In this document: positions 1 through 8,476 of the stretch, in pieces
Layout of the letters: every line of letters begins with the position of its first letter
How positions within the stretch are numbered: position 1 is the stretch's first letter
DNA from: JAYWDA01 sp043747555
GTDB lineage: Bacteria > Bdellovibrionota > Bdellovibrionia > Bdellovibrionales > Bdellovibrionaceae
Direction of reading: 5' to 3'
DNA length: 64,000 nt
NCBI GenBank assembly: GCA_043747555.1
Contig: JAYTOY010000047.1
Span: 1 to 64,000 of the forward strand
The notes under the pieces: model-generated
What the model was told of the DNA's origin: nothing
Seen by the model: only the letters and a program-made list of their open reading frames with translations
The model's database searches: none
Position numbers and translations under genes: made by a program

Positions 1-68
1 TGTTCGCAGCATAATAAATTTAAATAGGCCAAAGAATCTGGAACACACCCGCTCCGGTGGTGATCTGG

Positions 69-1739
69 CTATTTGCGGCGGCGGAAGATTTTTTTGTAAA
101 CCCGCTCGACGGTGGCTGTGTTTTCCTCAAGACGCATGAGGGTGCTAACACCAAGGTAAGCCACTGCGGCCAGACCTAATGCTAATCCTAAGCTCAGTAA
201 GTGCCCTAGAAAGTTTTCTGGTAAGAGTCCCCGCCAAATCGGATACAGTAAAAGTGTTCCTGCCATACAAAATCCGGGAACAAAAAACTTTAAGGTTTGA
301 GCCACCAAATGAGCCCACTGGAAAGTTGTAATGAAGCGGCTGTAAAAGCCTAATAGCAAAATAAAATTAAGTCCGCTACTGACGAAGGCTGAAAAGTTGA
401 GGCCGCTCAATCCATAATTTCGCATTAAAATAGGTGCGATAATAACATGAATGACCAGTGAAAATCCTGAAACCAAGGCTGGAAACCATGTGTTTTTAAC
501 AGCATAATAAGCGGGCGCTAAGACTCGGACACAACTGGTGGGGACTAAGATTAAACTATAAATTTGGACAACGGTGGCCGTGGCCAATGTGTCATCGGCG
601 CTAAAATGTCCACGTTGAAATAAAAGCTCTACGATCGGGCGTGCTAAAAAATACAAACCCATGGCTGAAGGAATCGCTACAAATAAATTAAGGCGCAAAT
701 AAAAATGAGTGGTTTCAGACATTCTGTCGGCCTCTTTGCGACTCCACATGGCAGCCAATGTTGGTAGCAAAGCCGTGCCCAAGCTAACAGACACCAGCGA
801 TAAAGGAAGCTCTAGCAATCGATCCGCCCAATAAATATAGGAAATAGCACCTTCACCCAGCTGGCTGGCAAAACGCATATTCACCAAAGTGGTGATCTGC
901 ATCAGCCCCAGACCAATAAAACCTCCGGCCATGCTTTTTAAAATTCGGTAAATATCAGGATTTCTCCAATTGAAACTTAAAGTTGGGAAATAGCCGTTTG
1001 AAATCAGGGCTGGCACTAAAACCAAAGTTTGAAGCAGTCCACCGACCAGCACACCCCACGCCAAGCCATCGCCTTCGACTGGAAAAAATCGGTTCGGTAA
1101 CAAAGTCGAAACAATCATCGCAATGTTAAAAAAAGTTGGTGCCATCGCGGCCAAGGCGTATTTTCCAAGAGCATTTAAAATCCCCATGAAAAAGGCATAG
1201 GTGCTCATTAAAAATATAAACCCAAACATAATGCGAGCAAAGCGTACGGTGAGCTCCATCTTCCCCGCCACTTCCAAATACTTTGGATCCAAAAGCAGAT
1301 TTAAAACAGGCTCGGCAAAAATAATTCCCAAAGCGGTTAAGACAGATAAAACGACCAGAAGCATCGTATAGAAGCTATTGACCAAATTTTTGGCGCGAAC
1401 ACTGGCTTCGCCATTTTGTTCAGGATCGGAAAGCCTAGCTTCAACAAAAACCGGGATAAAGCTGACCGATAAGGAGCCTTCGCCCAAAAGCCTACGAAAT
1501 AAGTTTGGCAGCCGAAAGGCCGCAGTCCATGCATCGGTGACGGTGCGACTAAAAAAGGCAGCAAAAGCCATCTCACGCACAAGCCCTAAAATTCGGCTGG
1601 TTAGGGTTCCAAAAGCCATGCTGGCTGCGTAAAGAACAACATTGGCTTTTTCTTCATCATGGGTTTTGAGGGCGTTAGGATTAGGTTTAATAGGATCTGA
1701 AGCCAGAGGACCCTCCGATGGTTCACTGATTGAAACCAA
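69..1739 (-). CDS. murJ: Lipid II flippase MurJ (MviN family)
   Basis: Integral inner-membrane protein that flips the peptidoglycan precursor lipid II to the periplasmic side. About 556 residues, close to the usual 510-550, with hydrophobic segments along its whole length. The first helix carries the typical SRILGLVRE stretch, and the family's loop GEGSLSVSFIP follows. The frame is open up to an ATG at 1829, but that start would overlap the divergent rpsT start and has no Shine-Dalgarno sequence. A TTG at 1739 preceded by AGAGG at 8 bases fits better; a TTG at 1757 is an alternative. The gene is head-to-head with rpsT, so the gap of roughly 80 bases should hold both promoters. Confidence 0.93.
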   Translation of the reverse strand: MVSISEPSEGPLASDPIKPNPNALKTHDEEKANVVLYAASMAFGTLTSRILGLVREMAFAAFFSRTVTDAWTAAFRLPNLFRRLLGEGSLSVSFIPVFVEARLSDPEQNGEASVRAKNLVNSFYTMLLVVLSVLTALGIIFAEPVLNLLLDPKYLEVAGKMELTVRFARIMFGFIFLMSTYAFFMGILNALGKYALAAMAPTFFNIAMIVSTLLPNRFFPVEGDGLAWGVLVGGLLQTLVLVPALISNGYFPTLSFNWRNPDIYRILKSMAGGFIGLGLMQITTLVNMRFASQLGEGAISYIYWADRLLELPLSLVSVSLGTALLPTLAAMWSRKEADRMSETTHFYLRLNLFVAIPSAMGLYFLARPIVELLFQRGHFSADDTLATATVVQIYSLILVPTSCVRVLAPAYYAVKNTWFPALVSGFSLVIHVIIAPILMRNYGLSGLNFSAFVSSGLNFILLLGFYSRFITTFQWAHLVAQTLKFFVPGFCMAGTLLLYPIWRGLLPENFLGHLLSLGLALGLAAVAYLGVSTLMRLEENTATVERVYKKIFRRRK

Positions 1740-1805
1740 GTCGGCCGCCTCTTGCAATGAGAGACACCCTATGTTAGACCATGATTCCTTTAATGAATTT
1801 ACTGT

Positions 1806-1810
1806 GGAGG
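1806..1810 (+). promoter_or_regulatory. Ribosome binding site that fixes a TTG start for rpsT
   Basis: GGAGG lies one base before an ATG at 1812, too close to serve it, but seven bases before the TTG at 1818. Starting at TTG gives the family's usual N-terminus MANHKSSEKR. The ATG would add an extra Met-Ser. I therefore take TTG as the true start. Confidence 0.75.
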
Positions 1811-1817
1811 TATGTCC

Positions 1818-2090
1818 TTGGCAAACCATAAGTCATCTGAAAAACGAGCTCGTCAAACTATCAAAAAAACGGCCGTGAACTCGCAACGCAAAAGCAAAGT
1901 GAAAACTTTCGAAAAAAATCTGCTAAAAGCGTTGACTGAAAAGAACATCAAAGCTTTGCCTGACTTGTTAAAAGGTTTTTCTGGCGAAATTATGAAAGCC
2001 GCTCAGAATGGTCTTTTCAAAAAAGAAACGGCTTCTCGAAAAATCGGCCGGATTTCTAAAAGAATTGCTGCTGCATTGTCAGCGAAGTAG
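1818..2090 (+). CDS. rpsT: 30S ribosomal protein S20
   Basis: Small basic ribosomal protein that binds 16S rRNA in the 30S subunit. About 90 residues, the normal length, starting ANHKSSEKRARQT and ending in a Lys/Arg-rich helix with KIGRISKRIAAAL, both diagnostic. The start is a TTG with an optimally spaced GGAGG (see 1806-1810). A weak start codon on S20 is plausible because S20 synthesis is autoregulated through a poor start codon in Escherichia coli. Whether the same control operates here is inference. Transcribed divergently from murJ; the PilZ gene downstream is convergent. Confidence 0.97.
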   Translation: MANHKSSEKRARQTIKKTAVNSQRKSKVKTFEKNLLKALTEKNIKALPDLLKGFSGEIMKAAQNGLFKKETASRKIGRISKRIAAALSAK

Positions 2091-2134
2091 CTTTAAATAC
2101 TAGATTTAGTCTAACGTGAAATCGACGGGCTTAC

Positions 2135-2494
2135 TTAAAACAGCTCGTCGTCAGAAGATCGCGACGAAACAAAAGCGCGGATTTGACGTTTATGGGTGAA
2201 TTGAATATTTTCAAAGGAAAGGCCGTGATTGAAGCGGCCTTCTTGCATTCTGCTGGACCTGACGACCGAGCGAATGCTGACAAAGTCCCCACCTGGGATT
2301 TGAAAAGTTAAAACAATATGATTTCCTTCAGTGAAGGCGACCTCTCCAAAAATGGACATGCCACCTTCGCCAATTTCACCGGCTTTAAACATTTCGTACT
2401 TTCCACCCAAAAGCACTCCCACCATTCGGGCGTAGGCCCGGCGTGGAAACTTTCGACGAAAAAATGCTTTATCCTGAGCGGCTGAACCCATCAT
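2135..2494 (-). CDS. Single-domain PilZ protein (c-di-GMP receptor type)
   Basis: 119 residues consisting almost only of a PilZ domain, which typically binds cyclic di-GMP and changes the behaviour of a partner protein. The N-terminal arginine cluster (FFRRKFPRR, about residues 11-19) matches the RxxxR element. The second motif, usually DxSxxG, appears as EIGEGG near residues 39-44, so Ser is replaced by Gly and binding may be weak or altered. No membrane or export signal is visible. It sits between rpsT (convergent) and holA (same strand, 56 bases upstream) and may be the last gene of the lptE-holA transcript. Confidence 0.8.
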   Translation of the reverse strand: MMGSAAQDKAFFRRKFPRRAYARMVGVLLGGKYEMFKAGEIGEGGMSIFGEVAFTEGNHIVLTFQIPGGDFVSIRSVVRSSRMQEGRFNHGLSFENIQFTHKRQIRAFVSSRSSDDELF

Positions 2495-2549
2495 GACTTT
2501 TAGATCGGATTTATTGGGGAAAAACCTAAGTTCTGTGAGGGTCCAAGAC

Positions 2550-3563
2550 CTAGGTCATGGAGGCTTGCCGACAACCTTTTAAAATTAGATTCTCTAACCA
2601 AATATGAGAGGACAGCGGCGACGATTTTAACGCTTTATCGGTGTCATCAAGAAGCATAAGCATATCCTCTAACCGCGGGATGGACCAAGCTTTGCCCTGC
2701 TCTATGTATTCGTTTAAGAAATAAGGCGCCACTTGCACTGTCTGCGCAAGCTTTGCGCCAAAAAGTCCGTGCTCTTGACCGCGCTTAACTTTGATCAGGA
2801 GTCGCACATGGCGACCGATCATTGCAATAATACCCATTTCATTTTGGCCTTGATCCAGTAGATGGACCAATAATTCCAAAGATTTTACGCGGTCATTTTC
2901 GCCAATCGATCTTGTTAAATCAAAAACACTTTCCTCGCGAACATGGCTGACGACTTGGGATACATCTGACACTTCAACGCGTTTTCGATCGCCTATAAAA
3001 TCTTTCAATTTTCGCACTTCAGAATCAATTTCTTGCAAATGCGACCCCACTAACTTGTGCAAAAGGTGAATGGATTCTTCACTGATTTCGATTTGATGCA
3101 ATCCTGCAATATAGTTGATCCAAGTTGGAATCTGATTTTCATAGGGTCTTTTAAATTCAACCGTTCGAGCTTTATCTAATAGCAATCGCACACTTTTTTT
3201 TCTTCGATCAATTTTCGAAGCCGTTAAAACAAAAACGGTGCTGTCGACAGGATTTTCAAATAATGGCTCCAGAGCCGCCCACTCTTTGTCCGTCAGGTCT
3301 TGTGCTTCTTTAACGATCACTAGCCTTTGTGGCGCCATCATGGCCAGCATCTCGACGCTATCTTTAATCACTGACACTTCGCTGTCGGCGGCATAATAAA
3401 TATTTAAATTAAAATCAGCAGTAGACTCGTTCACCACAGTTGATTTCAAGCGATCGATACTTTGATTCAGCAAATAAGGTTCATCACCAAAAAGAAAATA
3501 CAAGGGCGCGCAACGTCCCTCGTCCACTTCTTTGTAAAATTGCTGAGCATCAATCGTCGCCAC
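2550..3563 (-). CDS. holA: DNA polymerase III delta subunit
   Basis: Clamp-loader delta subunit, which opens the beta clamp during replication. 337 residues, the normal size. The N-terminus has the family's LYFLFGDEPYLL and the Walker-A-degenerate AAA-like fold, a central ALEPLFENP region and a C-terminal helical collar domain. The start is GTG and shares one base with the lptE stop (TAGTG), so the two genes are translationally coupled. The lptE-holA order is widespread in Proteobacteria and supports both calls. Confidence 0.93.
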   Translation of the reverse strand: MATIDAQQFYKEVDEGRCAPLYFLFGDEPYLLNQSIDRLKSTVVNESTADFNLNIYYAADSEVSVIKDSVEMLAMMAPQRLVIVKEAQDLTDKEWAALEPLFENPVDSTVFVLTASKIDRRKKSVRLLLDKARTVEFKRPYENQIPTWINYIAGLHQIEISEESIHLLHKLVGSHLQEIDSEVRKLKDFIGDRKRVEVSDVSQVVSHVREESVFDLTRSIGENDRVKSLELLVHLLDQGQNEMGIIAMIGRHVRLLIKVKRGQEHGLFGAKLAQTVQVAPYFLNEYIEQGKAWSIPRLEDMLMLLDDTDKALKSSPLSSHIWLENLILKGCRQASMT

Positions 3564-4141
3564 TAAAAGCTCTCCGTCATACGATTGTGAGCTTCGACCA
3601 TTAAATCCTTTGCCAAGCTATCAATATTGATCCGACGGGCTGATTGGTTGTACAAGGGATCGACCGAATTTAATCCAGCAATAGTTACTTTTGGGGCTTC
3701 ATAGGTTCGCTCACCATCAAACCGGCCGGCCCACACTTCAATATTATCAGAGCGCCTAATAACTCGAACCCGAGTGGTTAATAAAATTGTGTACTCTGTC
3801 GCAAGCACAGCTCCATCAGGAAGGTATCGAACGGCATCATCACCGGAGATTCGCTTTGCGCCCGGCAAATAACGAACATCTAAAATTTCACCTTCAATGC
3901 GCACTTCTGAAAGCTGATCATCGACAACATGGGCGACACGACTGCGCTGAAACTCTTGCAGCAAAGCATTGGTAAAAGAAACTTCGATGCCGGTTTCATA
4001 GGATTTATTTTTAAAAATGGGAATAGAAACAATCTTATACCCACCAGGAACCGAACGCGTCCCCGTTCCCCACCGATAGGCGCAGGAGCTGCTTAATAAA
4101 AGCAAGATAAGACTAAAAATCGGCAGGAACCTGATGGACAT
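3563..4141 (-). CDS. lptE: LPS-assembly lipoprotein LptE
   Basis: Outer-membrane lipoprotein that plugs LptD and helps deliver lipopolysaccharide to the cell surface. 192 residues with a lipoprotein signal peptide and lipobox LSSSC, lipidated Cys at about residue 20. The mature part starts with AYRWGTG and has IPIFKNKSYETGIE, typical of the LptE/LptE-like (formerly RlpB) family, followed by a region of alternating strands. Its stop overlaps the GTG start of holA, the classical gene pair. It implies an LPS-bearing outer membrane. leuS, often found upstream in this cluster, is absent here. Confidence 0.88.
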   Translation of the reverse strand: MSIRFLPIFSLILLLLSSSCAYRWGTGTRSVPGGYKIVSIPIFKNKSYETGIEVSFTNALLQEFQRSRVAHVVDDQLSEVRIEGEILDVRYLPGAKRISGDDAVRYLPDGAVLATEYTILLTTRVRVIRRSDNIEVWAGRFDGERTYEAPKVTIAGLNSVDPLYNQSARRINIDSLAKDLMVEAHNRMTESF

Positions 4142-4192
4142 GACTGTCTTAGTTGAGTATAAATTAAGACGGATTTCAAGAAAGAATTCCCT

Positions 4193-5374
4193 ATGTCACA
4201 AGATCAGTCATCACAGCTATCCTCCGATTACAGTCTGCTTGCACCAGGCCCGGTCAATCTGCACCCTGAAGTGCGGCGCATTTTAAGTTTACCGATGATT
4301 CATCATCGCACCCCAGAGTTTGACCAGATTCTGAAAAGAGTTTTGCAAGATCTAAAGCTTATTTTTCAAACAAAAAATTCTGTTTTTATCCATCCTGGAA
4401 CAGGCACAGGTGGGATGGAGTCTTTGATAGTTAATACTTTATCACCCGATGATCAGGTTTTAGCCATTGTTTCTGGCAAGTTCGGTGAACGTTGGGCTGA
4501 AATGGCCCAAGTTTACGGTGCGAAGGTTCATATTTTGTCTGTTCCTTGGGGACAGGCGGTGAACCCTAACATAGTCCAAGATTATTTAGCAAAAAACCCC
4601 GAAACAAAATTAGTTCTTTGCCAAGCTTGCGAAACAAGCACTGGTGTCGTTCACCCGATTCAAGCTTTGGGAAAAATCATTGGGAACTTTTCTAATACTT
4701 TGTTCCTAGTTGATGGCATCACAGCTGTCGGTGCTTTTCCGGTTCCGATGGATCAGTGGCAGATTGATGGCCTTGTCGCAGGTTCTCAAAAAGCATTTAT
4801 GCTGCCGACGGGTTTAAGCTTTGTCAGTTTTTCCGAAAAAGCATGGAAAGTTGTTGAAACAGCTCGCACACAAAAATATTATTTTGATATTCGCCGGGAA
4901 AAAGCAGCCAATGACAAAGGCGAAACTTTTTTTAGCTCGCCCGTTCCTTTGATTCGAGCTTTAGATTTTATTTTATCTGATGTTAAAAAAACGGGTCTAG
5001 AGTCTCTTTACCACGACATCCACCGTCGAGCCGAGATGGTCAGATTATTTGCTGTGCGCTTAGGTTTTAAACTTTATGCGTCCGTACCCAGCGATTCAGT
5101 CACGTCTTTAGTAGTCCCCAGCCATTTAGATTCGCAGAAAATGCGGCAGTATTTGGAAGATCGTAATCGAATTACAATTATGGGGGGTCAGGATCAAGCC
5201 AAAGGAAAAATTTTGCGCATTGGACATATGGGTTTTATTCAAGATTCTGAAATGCTGAAACTCATTGAAAGCCTAGGCCAAATGCTGATTTATTTTGATG
5301 CAAACCTTTTATCTGAGTCTGATCTTGAAAAAATTCTGATCGATCTGGACTCTTGGCAAAAGGGGCATATATGA
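4193..5374 (+). CDS. Class V aminotransferase, serine-pyruvate/phosphoserine type
   Basis: PLP-dependent aminotransferase of 393 residues. Visible marks are the N-terminal LLAPGPVNLHPEV, the HHRTPEF loop, the phosphate-binding GTGTGGMES, the PLP-ring Asp in LVDGITAVG (about residue 181) and the Schiff-base Lys in GSQKAFM (about residue 203). These place it in the serine-pyruvate/alanine-glyoxylate branch. The next gene, a 3-phosphoglycerate dehydrogenase-like enzyme, overlaps it by ATGA. Such pairs supply the first two steps of serine synthesis in some bacteria, so phosphohydroxypyruvate is the likely substrate. That assignment is inferred from context; alanine-glyoxylate activity is the alternative. 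Confidence 0.85.
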   Translation: MSQDQSSQLSSDYSLLAPGPVNLHPEVRRILSLPMIHHRTPEFDQILKRVLQDLKLIFQTKNSVFIHPGTGTGGMESLIVNTLSPDDQVLAIVSGKFGERWAEMAQVYGAKVHILSVPWGQAVNPNIVQDYLAKNPETKLVLCQACETSTGVVHPIQALGKIIGNFSNTLFLVDGITAVGAFPVPMDQWQIDGLVAGSQKAFMLPTGLSFVSFSEKAWKVVETARTQKYYFDIRREKAANDKGETFFSSPVPLIRALDFILSDVKKTGLESLYHDIHRRAEMVRLFAVRLGFKLYASVPSDSVTSLVVPSHLDSQKMRQYLEDRNRITIMGGQDQAKGKILRIGHMGFIQDSEMLKLIESLGQMLIYFDANLLSESDLEKILIDLDSWQKGHI

Positions 5375-6360
5375 CAAAGAAAAAAATCCTCATCGCGGAC
5401 CGTTTTTCGCAAGAAAGTTTTCTTTATTTACAAAGCCAACCCTGGGCCGAAGTGGTGCGCGCAGATTCGCCGACGCATTTGCCTTTAGATCACGAGATTT
5501 CTTGTCATGCTTTACTCATTCGCAGTCGAACTATCATTGATGAAAAATTTCTAGCCAAAGCTCGCAACTTGCAGGTAATTATCACCGGCACAAGTGGCTT
5601 TGATCATATTGACCTTGAGGCCACACAAAAATGGGGCATCACCGTGATGCACACGCCGGCGGCCAATATCGAAAGTGCGGCGCAACTGACCTGGAGCTTA
5701 GTTTTAGCTTGCTCGGTGCAATTATTAAAAGCCCACCGCATGGTGAAATCCGGCGAATGGGATCGACATCAACTGCCCGCGTTTGAATTATGTGAAGGTC
5801 ATTACGGCGTTGTGGGCCTTGGCCGTATTGGCAAGCGTGTGGCGCAGATTGCTCAGGCCTTTGGCATGCATGTCATGGCTTTTGATCCCTATGTTGAAGA
5901 CGAAATTTTTAGGCAAATGAAAATTGAACGCGTTGGCTATGAGGAAATTTTAAAGAAAAGTGATGTGTTAAGCTTTCATGTACCAAAAACTTTAGAAACT
6001 GAGCGTATGCTGACAAGGTCGCACTTTGATTTTCTAAACCCAAAACTGATTCTGGTGAATACATCCCGAGGAACGGTCATTCACGAAGGCGATCTGTGCG
6101 AAGCCATTGAAAAAAATTATTTGAAAGCCGTGGGCCTGGATGTTTATGAAAAAGAACCTTTGTCCCGGCATTCAAAACTTTTGCAGTATCCCAATGTTGT
6201 TTTAACTCCGCATATTGGCGCCAATACCGAGGAAGCTTTTTATAAGGCTTCCCAGGCCGCGGCCACAAAGCTTGTGCAGTTTTTTGCTGATGGTGGGACT
6301 TCAGATACGTTACCGCCTAGGGTGCCATGGTACGGCGCTACACCATTTAAGTCCGAGTGA
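5371..6360 (+). CDS. serA: D-2-hydroxyacid dehydrogenase, probable 3-phosphoglycerate dehydrogenase
   Basis: NAD-dependent dehydrogenase of 329 residues. It has the Rossmann motif VGLGRIGKR and the family's catalytic Arg (NTSRGTVI), Glu (GLDVYEKEPL) and His (TPHIGAN). It lacks the C-terminal ACT domain of long SerA proteins, so it would be the short, non-ACT type; hydroxypyruvate or glyoxylate reductase is possible. The ATG at 5371 overlaps the upstream stop as ATGA and has AAAAGGGG about six bases upstream, so I prefer it to a TTG at 5353. Coupled with the aminotransferase gene, it most likely feeds serine synthesis. Confidence 0.82.
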   Translation: MTKKKILIADRFSQESFLYLQSQPWAEVVRADSPTHLPLDHEISCHALLIRSRTIIDEKFLAKARNLQVIITGTSGFDHIDLEATQKWGITVMHTPAANIESAAQLTWSLVLACSVQLLKAHRMVKSGEWDRHQLPAFELCEGHYGVVGLGRIGKRVAQIAQAFGMHVMAFDPYVEDEIFRQMKIERVGYEEILKKSDVLSFHVPKTLETERMLTRSHFDFLNPKLILVNTSRGTVIHEGDLCEAIEKNYLKAVGLDVYEKEPLSRHSKLLQYPNVVLTPHIGANTEEAFYKASQAAATKLVQFFADGGTSDTLPPRVPWYGATPFKSE

Positions 6361-6431
6361 ATTGATTGACGCTTAGTTTTAAATCTGGAAAATTTGTTTT
6401 GTGAATTAGTAGGCACACCGGGAGTTAAAAA

Positions 6432-7730
6432 ATGGCAGGAATCGTAGTGGTTGGAGCGCAGTGGGGCGATGAAGGCAAAGGCAAGCTGGTCGATGTCTTT
6501 GCCCAAAATGCCGATATGGTTGTGCGCTTTCAAGGCGGCAACAATGCCGGCCACACGCTGGTCGTGAACGGCCATAAAACGGTGCTGCATTTAATTCCTT
6601 CAGGCATTTTACATCCTGGAAAAATTTGTGTGATCGGATCTGCCGTCGTCCTAGATGTGTTTGGCTTAGCTGAAGAAATCAGAAAATTAAAAACAGCAGG
6701 GCTTTTACAAAACTCTTCCCAGCTGGTCATATCGGATCATTGCACGGTCTTAATGCCCTTCCATAAAACTTTAGATGCGGCTCGCGAAAAAGCTTTGTCC
6801 GCTGGAAAAATCGGGACCACTGGTAAAGGCATTGGCCCTGCTTACGAAGATCGGGCCTCTCGCCGAGCGGTGCTGTTCGGTGATCTATATGACCCGAGCA
6901 CTTTAAAAGCAAAATTAGAACATTCTTTATCTGAAAAAAATGTGCTGTTAGAAAAAATGTACGGCGAAGAACCGATTGGCGTCGAAGGCTTGCTCGCTCA
7001 ACTGATGAGCTTGGCTGAGGAACTTGCACCCTACCGCTGCCGCGACACTTCGCTTGTGATTAGCAAATGCTTAAGTGCCAACCGAAAAGTTTTATTCGAG
7101 GGCGCCCAAGGCACGATGTTAGATATTCACCATGGCACCTACCCGTTTGTGACAAGTTCAAGCACGATTGCCGGATCGGCTTGCATCGGCGCTGGTGTTG
7201 GCCCGACGGCCATTCAAACCGTGATCGGCGTATTTAAAGCTTATGTCACCCGAGTTGGCAGCGGCCCTTTTCCGACCGAACTTGATAATGCGATTGGCGA
7301 AAAATTGCGCAAAGACGGCCATGAATTTGGATCGACCACGGGGCGCGCGCGACGTTGTGGCTGGCTTGATTTAGTCGCCATGAATTATGCGATTCGCTTG
7401 AATGGCCTGACCAATTTAGCCTTGATGAAGTTAGATATTCTGACCGGCCACGATAAAATTGGAGTGTGTACAGCCTACAAATTAAACGGCCAGATTATAA
7501 AAGACTTACCTAATTCACCGTACGAATTATCAAAGGTTGAACCCGTTTTAGAATACTTACCCGGGTGGAGCGAAGACATTAGCAAAATCACAAACTTAAT
7601 GAACCTTCCCAAGGCGGCTGCGGACTTTATTAACTTTGTCAGTCGCCACCTAGGAGTGCCCATTGACGTCGTCAGCGTCGGCCCTGGCCGCGAACAAACC
7701 TTGTGGGCAAAGCCACTTTTTAAGGATTAA
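6432..7730 (+). CDS. purA: Adenylosuccinate synthetase
   Basis: Catalyses GTP-dependent joining of IMP and aspartate, the first committed step to AMP. 432 residues, normal length. Starts with VVVGAQWGDEGKGKLVD (P-loop, catalytic Asp) and FQGGNNAGHT (catalytic His), then TTGKGIGPAYEDRASR, FEGAQGTMLDIHHGTYPFVTSS and STTGRARRCGW, all hallmark segments. A GGGAG ribosome binding site lies seven bases before the ATG. No purB or other purine gene is adjacent; purT lies about 38 kb away in this window. Confidence 0.98.
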   Translation: MAGIVVVGAQWGDEGKGKLVDVFAQNADMVVRFQGGNNAGHTLVVNGHKTVLHLIPSGILHPGKICVIGSAVVLDVFGLAEEIRKLKTAGLLQNSSQLVISDHCTVLMPFHKTLDAAREKALSAGKIGTTGKGIGPAYEDRASRRAVLFGDLYDPSTLKAKLEHSLSEKNVLLEKMYGEEPIGVEGLLAQLMSLAEELAPYRCRDTSLVISKCLSANRKVLFEGAQGTMLDIHHGTYPFVTSSSTIAGSACIGAGVGPTAIQTVIGVFKAYVTRVGSGPFPTELDNAIGEKLRKDGHEFGSTTGRARRCGWLDLVAMNYAIRLNGLTNLALMKLDILTGHDKIGVCTAYKLNGQIIKDLPNSPYELSKVEPVLEYLPGWSEDISKITNLMNLPKAAADFINFVSRHLGVPIDVVSVGPGREQTLWAKPLFKD

Positions 7731-7815
7731 TTCCGACTTGCGATGGCTTTTAGGTCACTTTGCTTATTTGGCGGGCAAGCCTAAAAATTTATATTTTGAT
7801 AACGTTATTTCCGTG

Positions 7816-7845
7816 TTGACTCGCTCCCTGTTTTCTTGGAAATTA
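7816..7845 (+). promoter_or_regulatory. Possible sigma-70-type promoter for the tRNA-Lys/tRNA-Glu unit
   Basis: A good -35 box, TTGACT (7816-7821), is followed after 18 bases by a weak AAATTA (7840-7845), about 20 bases before the mature tRNA-Lys. It is the only promoter-like sequence I see between purA and the tRNAs. The -10 box is poor, so this is tentative. Confidence 0.35.
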
Positions 7846-7865
7846 GCAAACTCTTACAAGCCAGT

Positions 7866-7941
7866 GGTTCGCTAGCTCAGCTGGTAGAGCACTTCACTTT
7901 TAATGAAGGGGTCGATGGTTCGAATCCATCGCGAGCCACCA
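7866..7941 (+). tRNA. tRNA-Lys (anticodon UUU)
   Basis: Complete cloverleaf of 76 bases including an encoded CCA. The acceptor stem GGTTCGC pairs with GCGAGCC, the D-arm is GCTC/GAGC, and the anticodon loop CTTTTAA gives UUU. The T-arm is GATGG-TTCGAAT-CCATC, with discriminator A. Six bases separate it from the next tRNA, so the two are surely co-transcribed. Confidence 0.97.
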
Positions 7942-7947
7942 TTTACT

Positions 7948-8023
7948 GTTCCCATCGTCTAGTGGCCTAGGACACCTCCCTTTCACGGAGGATACAGGGG
8001 TTCGAATCCCCTTGGGAACGCCA
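7948..8023 (+). tRNA. tRNA-Glu (anticodon UUC)
   Basis: Complete cloverleaf with encoded CCA. The acceptor stem GTTCCCA pairs with TGGGAAC, the anticodon stem CCTCC/GGAGG encloses CTTTCAC, giving UUC, and the T-arm is AGGGG-TTCGAAT-CCCCT with discriminator G. An accessory patch (toxin-antitoxin pair, transposase stump) begins immediately downstream, as is common at tRNA 3' ends. I found no obvious repeat of the tRNA 3' end that would mark an attachment site. Confidence 0.97.
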
Positions 8024-8029
8024 ATATTT

Positions 8030-8067
8030 CTGAATCCCGAATACCGTTTGCAGTATCCTGAATTCAG
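8030..8067. repeat. Imperfect 15-bp inverted repeat after tRNA-Glu
   Basis: CTGAATCCCGAATAC (8030-8044) and GTATCCTGAATTCAG (8053-8067) pair at 12 of 15 positions around the 8-base loop CGTTTGCA. There is no following T-run, so it is not a standard terminator. It could help end or process the tRNA transcript, or act as an operator for the toxin-antitoxin pair whose first gene starts 80 bases on. Confidence 0.5.
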
Positions 8068-8146
8068 ATAGTTGGACGGTTCGATAACGAAAGTTTGCGA
8101 CACTAAGATTTCAAAGGCTTATAAAAGAAGCTCAAGGGGGTTTGAA

Positions 8147-8476
8147 ATGTCAGAACAAACAGATCAAGTCCTTCCAAAAATAATTACTTCCCTTAAACGT
8201 GAATTGAATCCGACTCAGCTGTTTCTTTATGGTTCGAGAGCCAATGAAACAGCCAAACCCGGCAGTGACTATGATTTCGTTGCTGTCATCCCAGAGTTCG
8301 ATGCAAAAAATCGTTACGATGTGATGTCAAAACTTTCTTCGAAGCTATGGCAGGAACTTGATGTCGAAGTTCAGGTTTGGGTTTACTCACAAGCGGACTT
8401 TGATGATTGGAAAGATGAATTTAGCTCTATTCCTGAAACCGCTTTAAATACTGGTATTGAGGTGACTCTTGGCTGA
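8147..8476 (+). CDS. MNT-type nucleotidyltransferase (antitoxin of an MNT/HEPN pair)
   Basis: 109 residues of the minimal nucleotidyltransferase family. The signature GSx10DxD is intact, with Gly29-Ser30 (LFLYGSRA) and Asp41/Asp43 (GSDYDFVAV), so it should be catalytically competent. In studied MNT/HEPN modules the MNT partner neutralises the HEPN RNase by adding AMP to it. The ATG at 8147 has AAGGGGG six bases upstream; the frame is open further upstream but without a ribosome binding site. It overlaps the HEPN gene by eight bases. Downstream of two tRNAs, probably horizontally acquired. Confidence 0.88.
   Translation: MSEQTDQVLPKIITSLKRELNPTQLFLYGSRANETAKPGSDYDFVAVIPEFDAKNRYDVMSKLSSKLWQELDVEVQVWVYSQADFDDWKDEFSSIPETALNTGIEVTLG

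Noticed and set aside
7663..7875. 70-codon plus-strand frame running from purA into tRNA-Lys
   Set aside because: Overlaps the purA end in another frame and the tRNA; low-complexity and no start signal.
7996..8067. Attachment site (att) at the tRNA-Glu 3' end
   Set aside because: No second copy of the tRNA 3' end could be found downstream in the window and no integrase is present; an integrative element is not supported.
7900..8103. Minus-strand frame of 67 codons across both tRNAs, with the stretches GIRTPVSS and MDSNHRPLH
   Set aside because: It is antisense to the two tRNAs. Those peptides are a well-known artefact produced by reading tRNA genes backwards.
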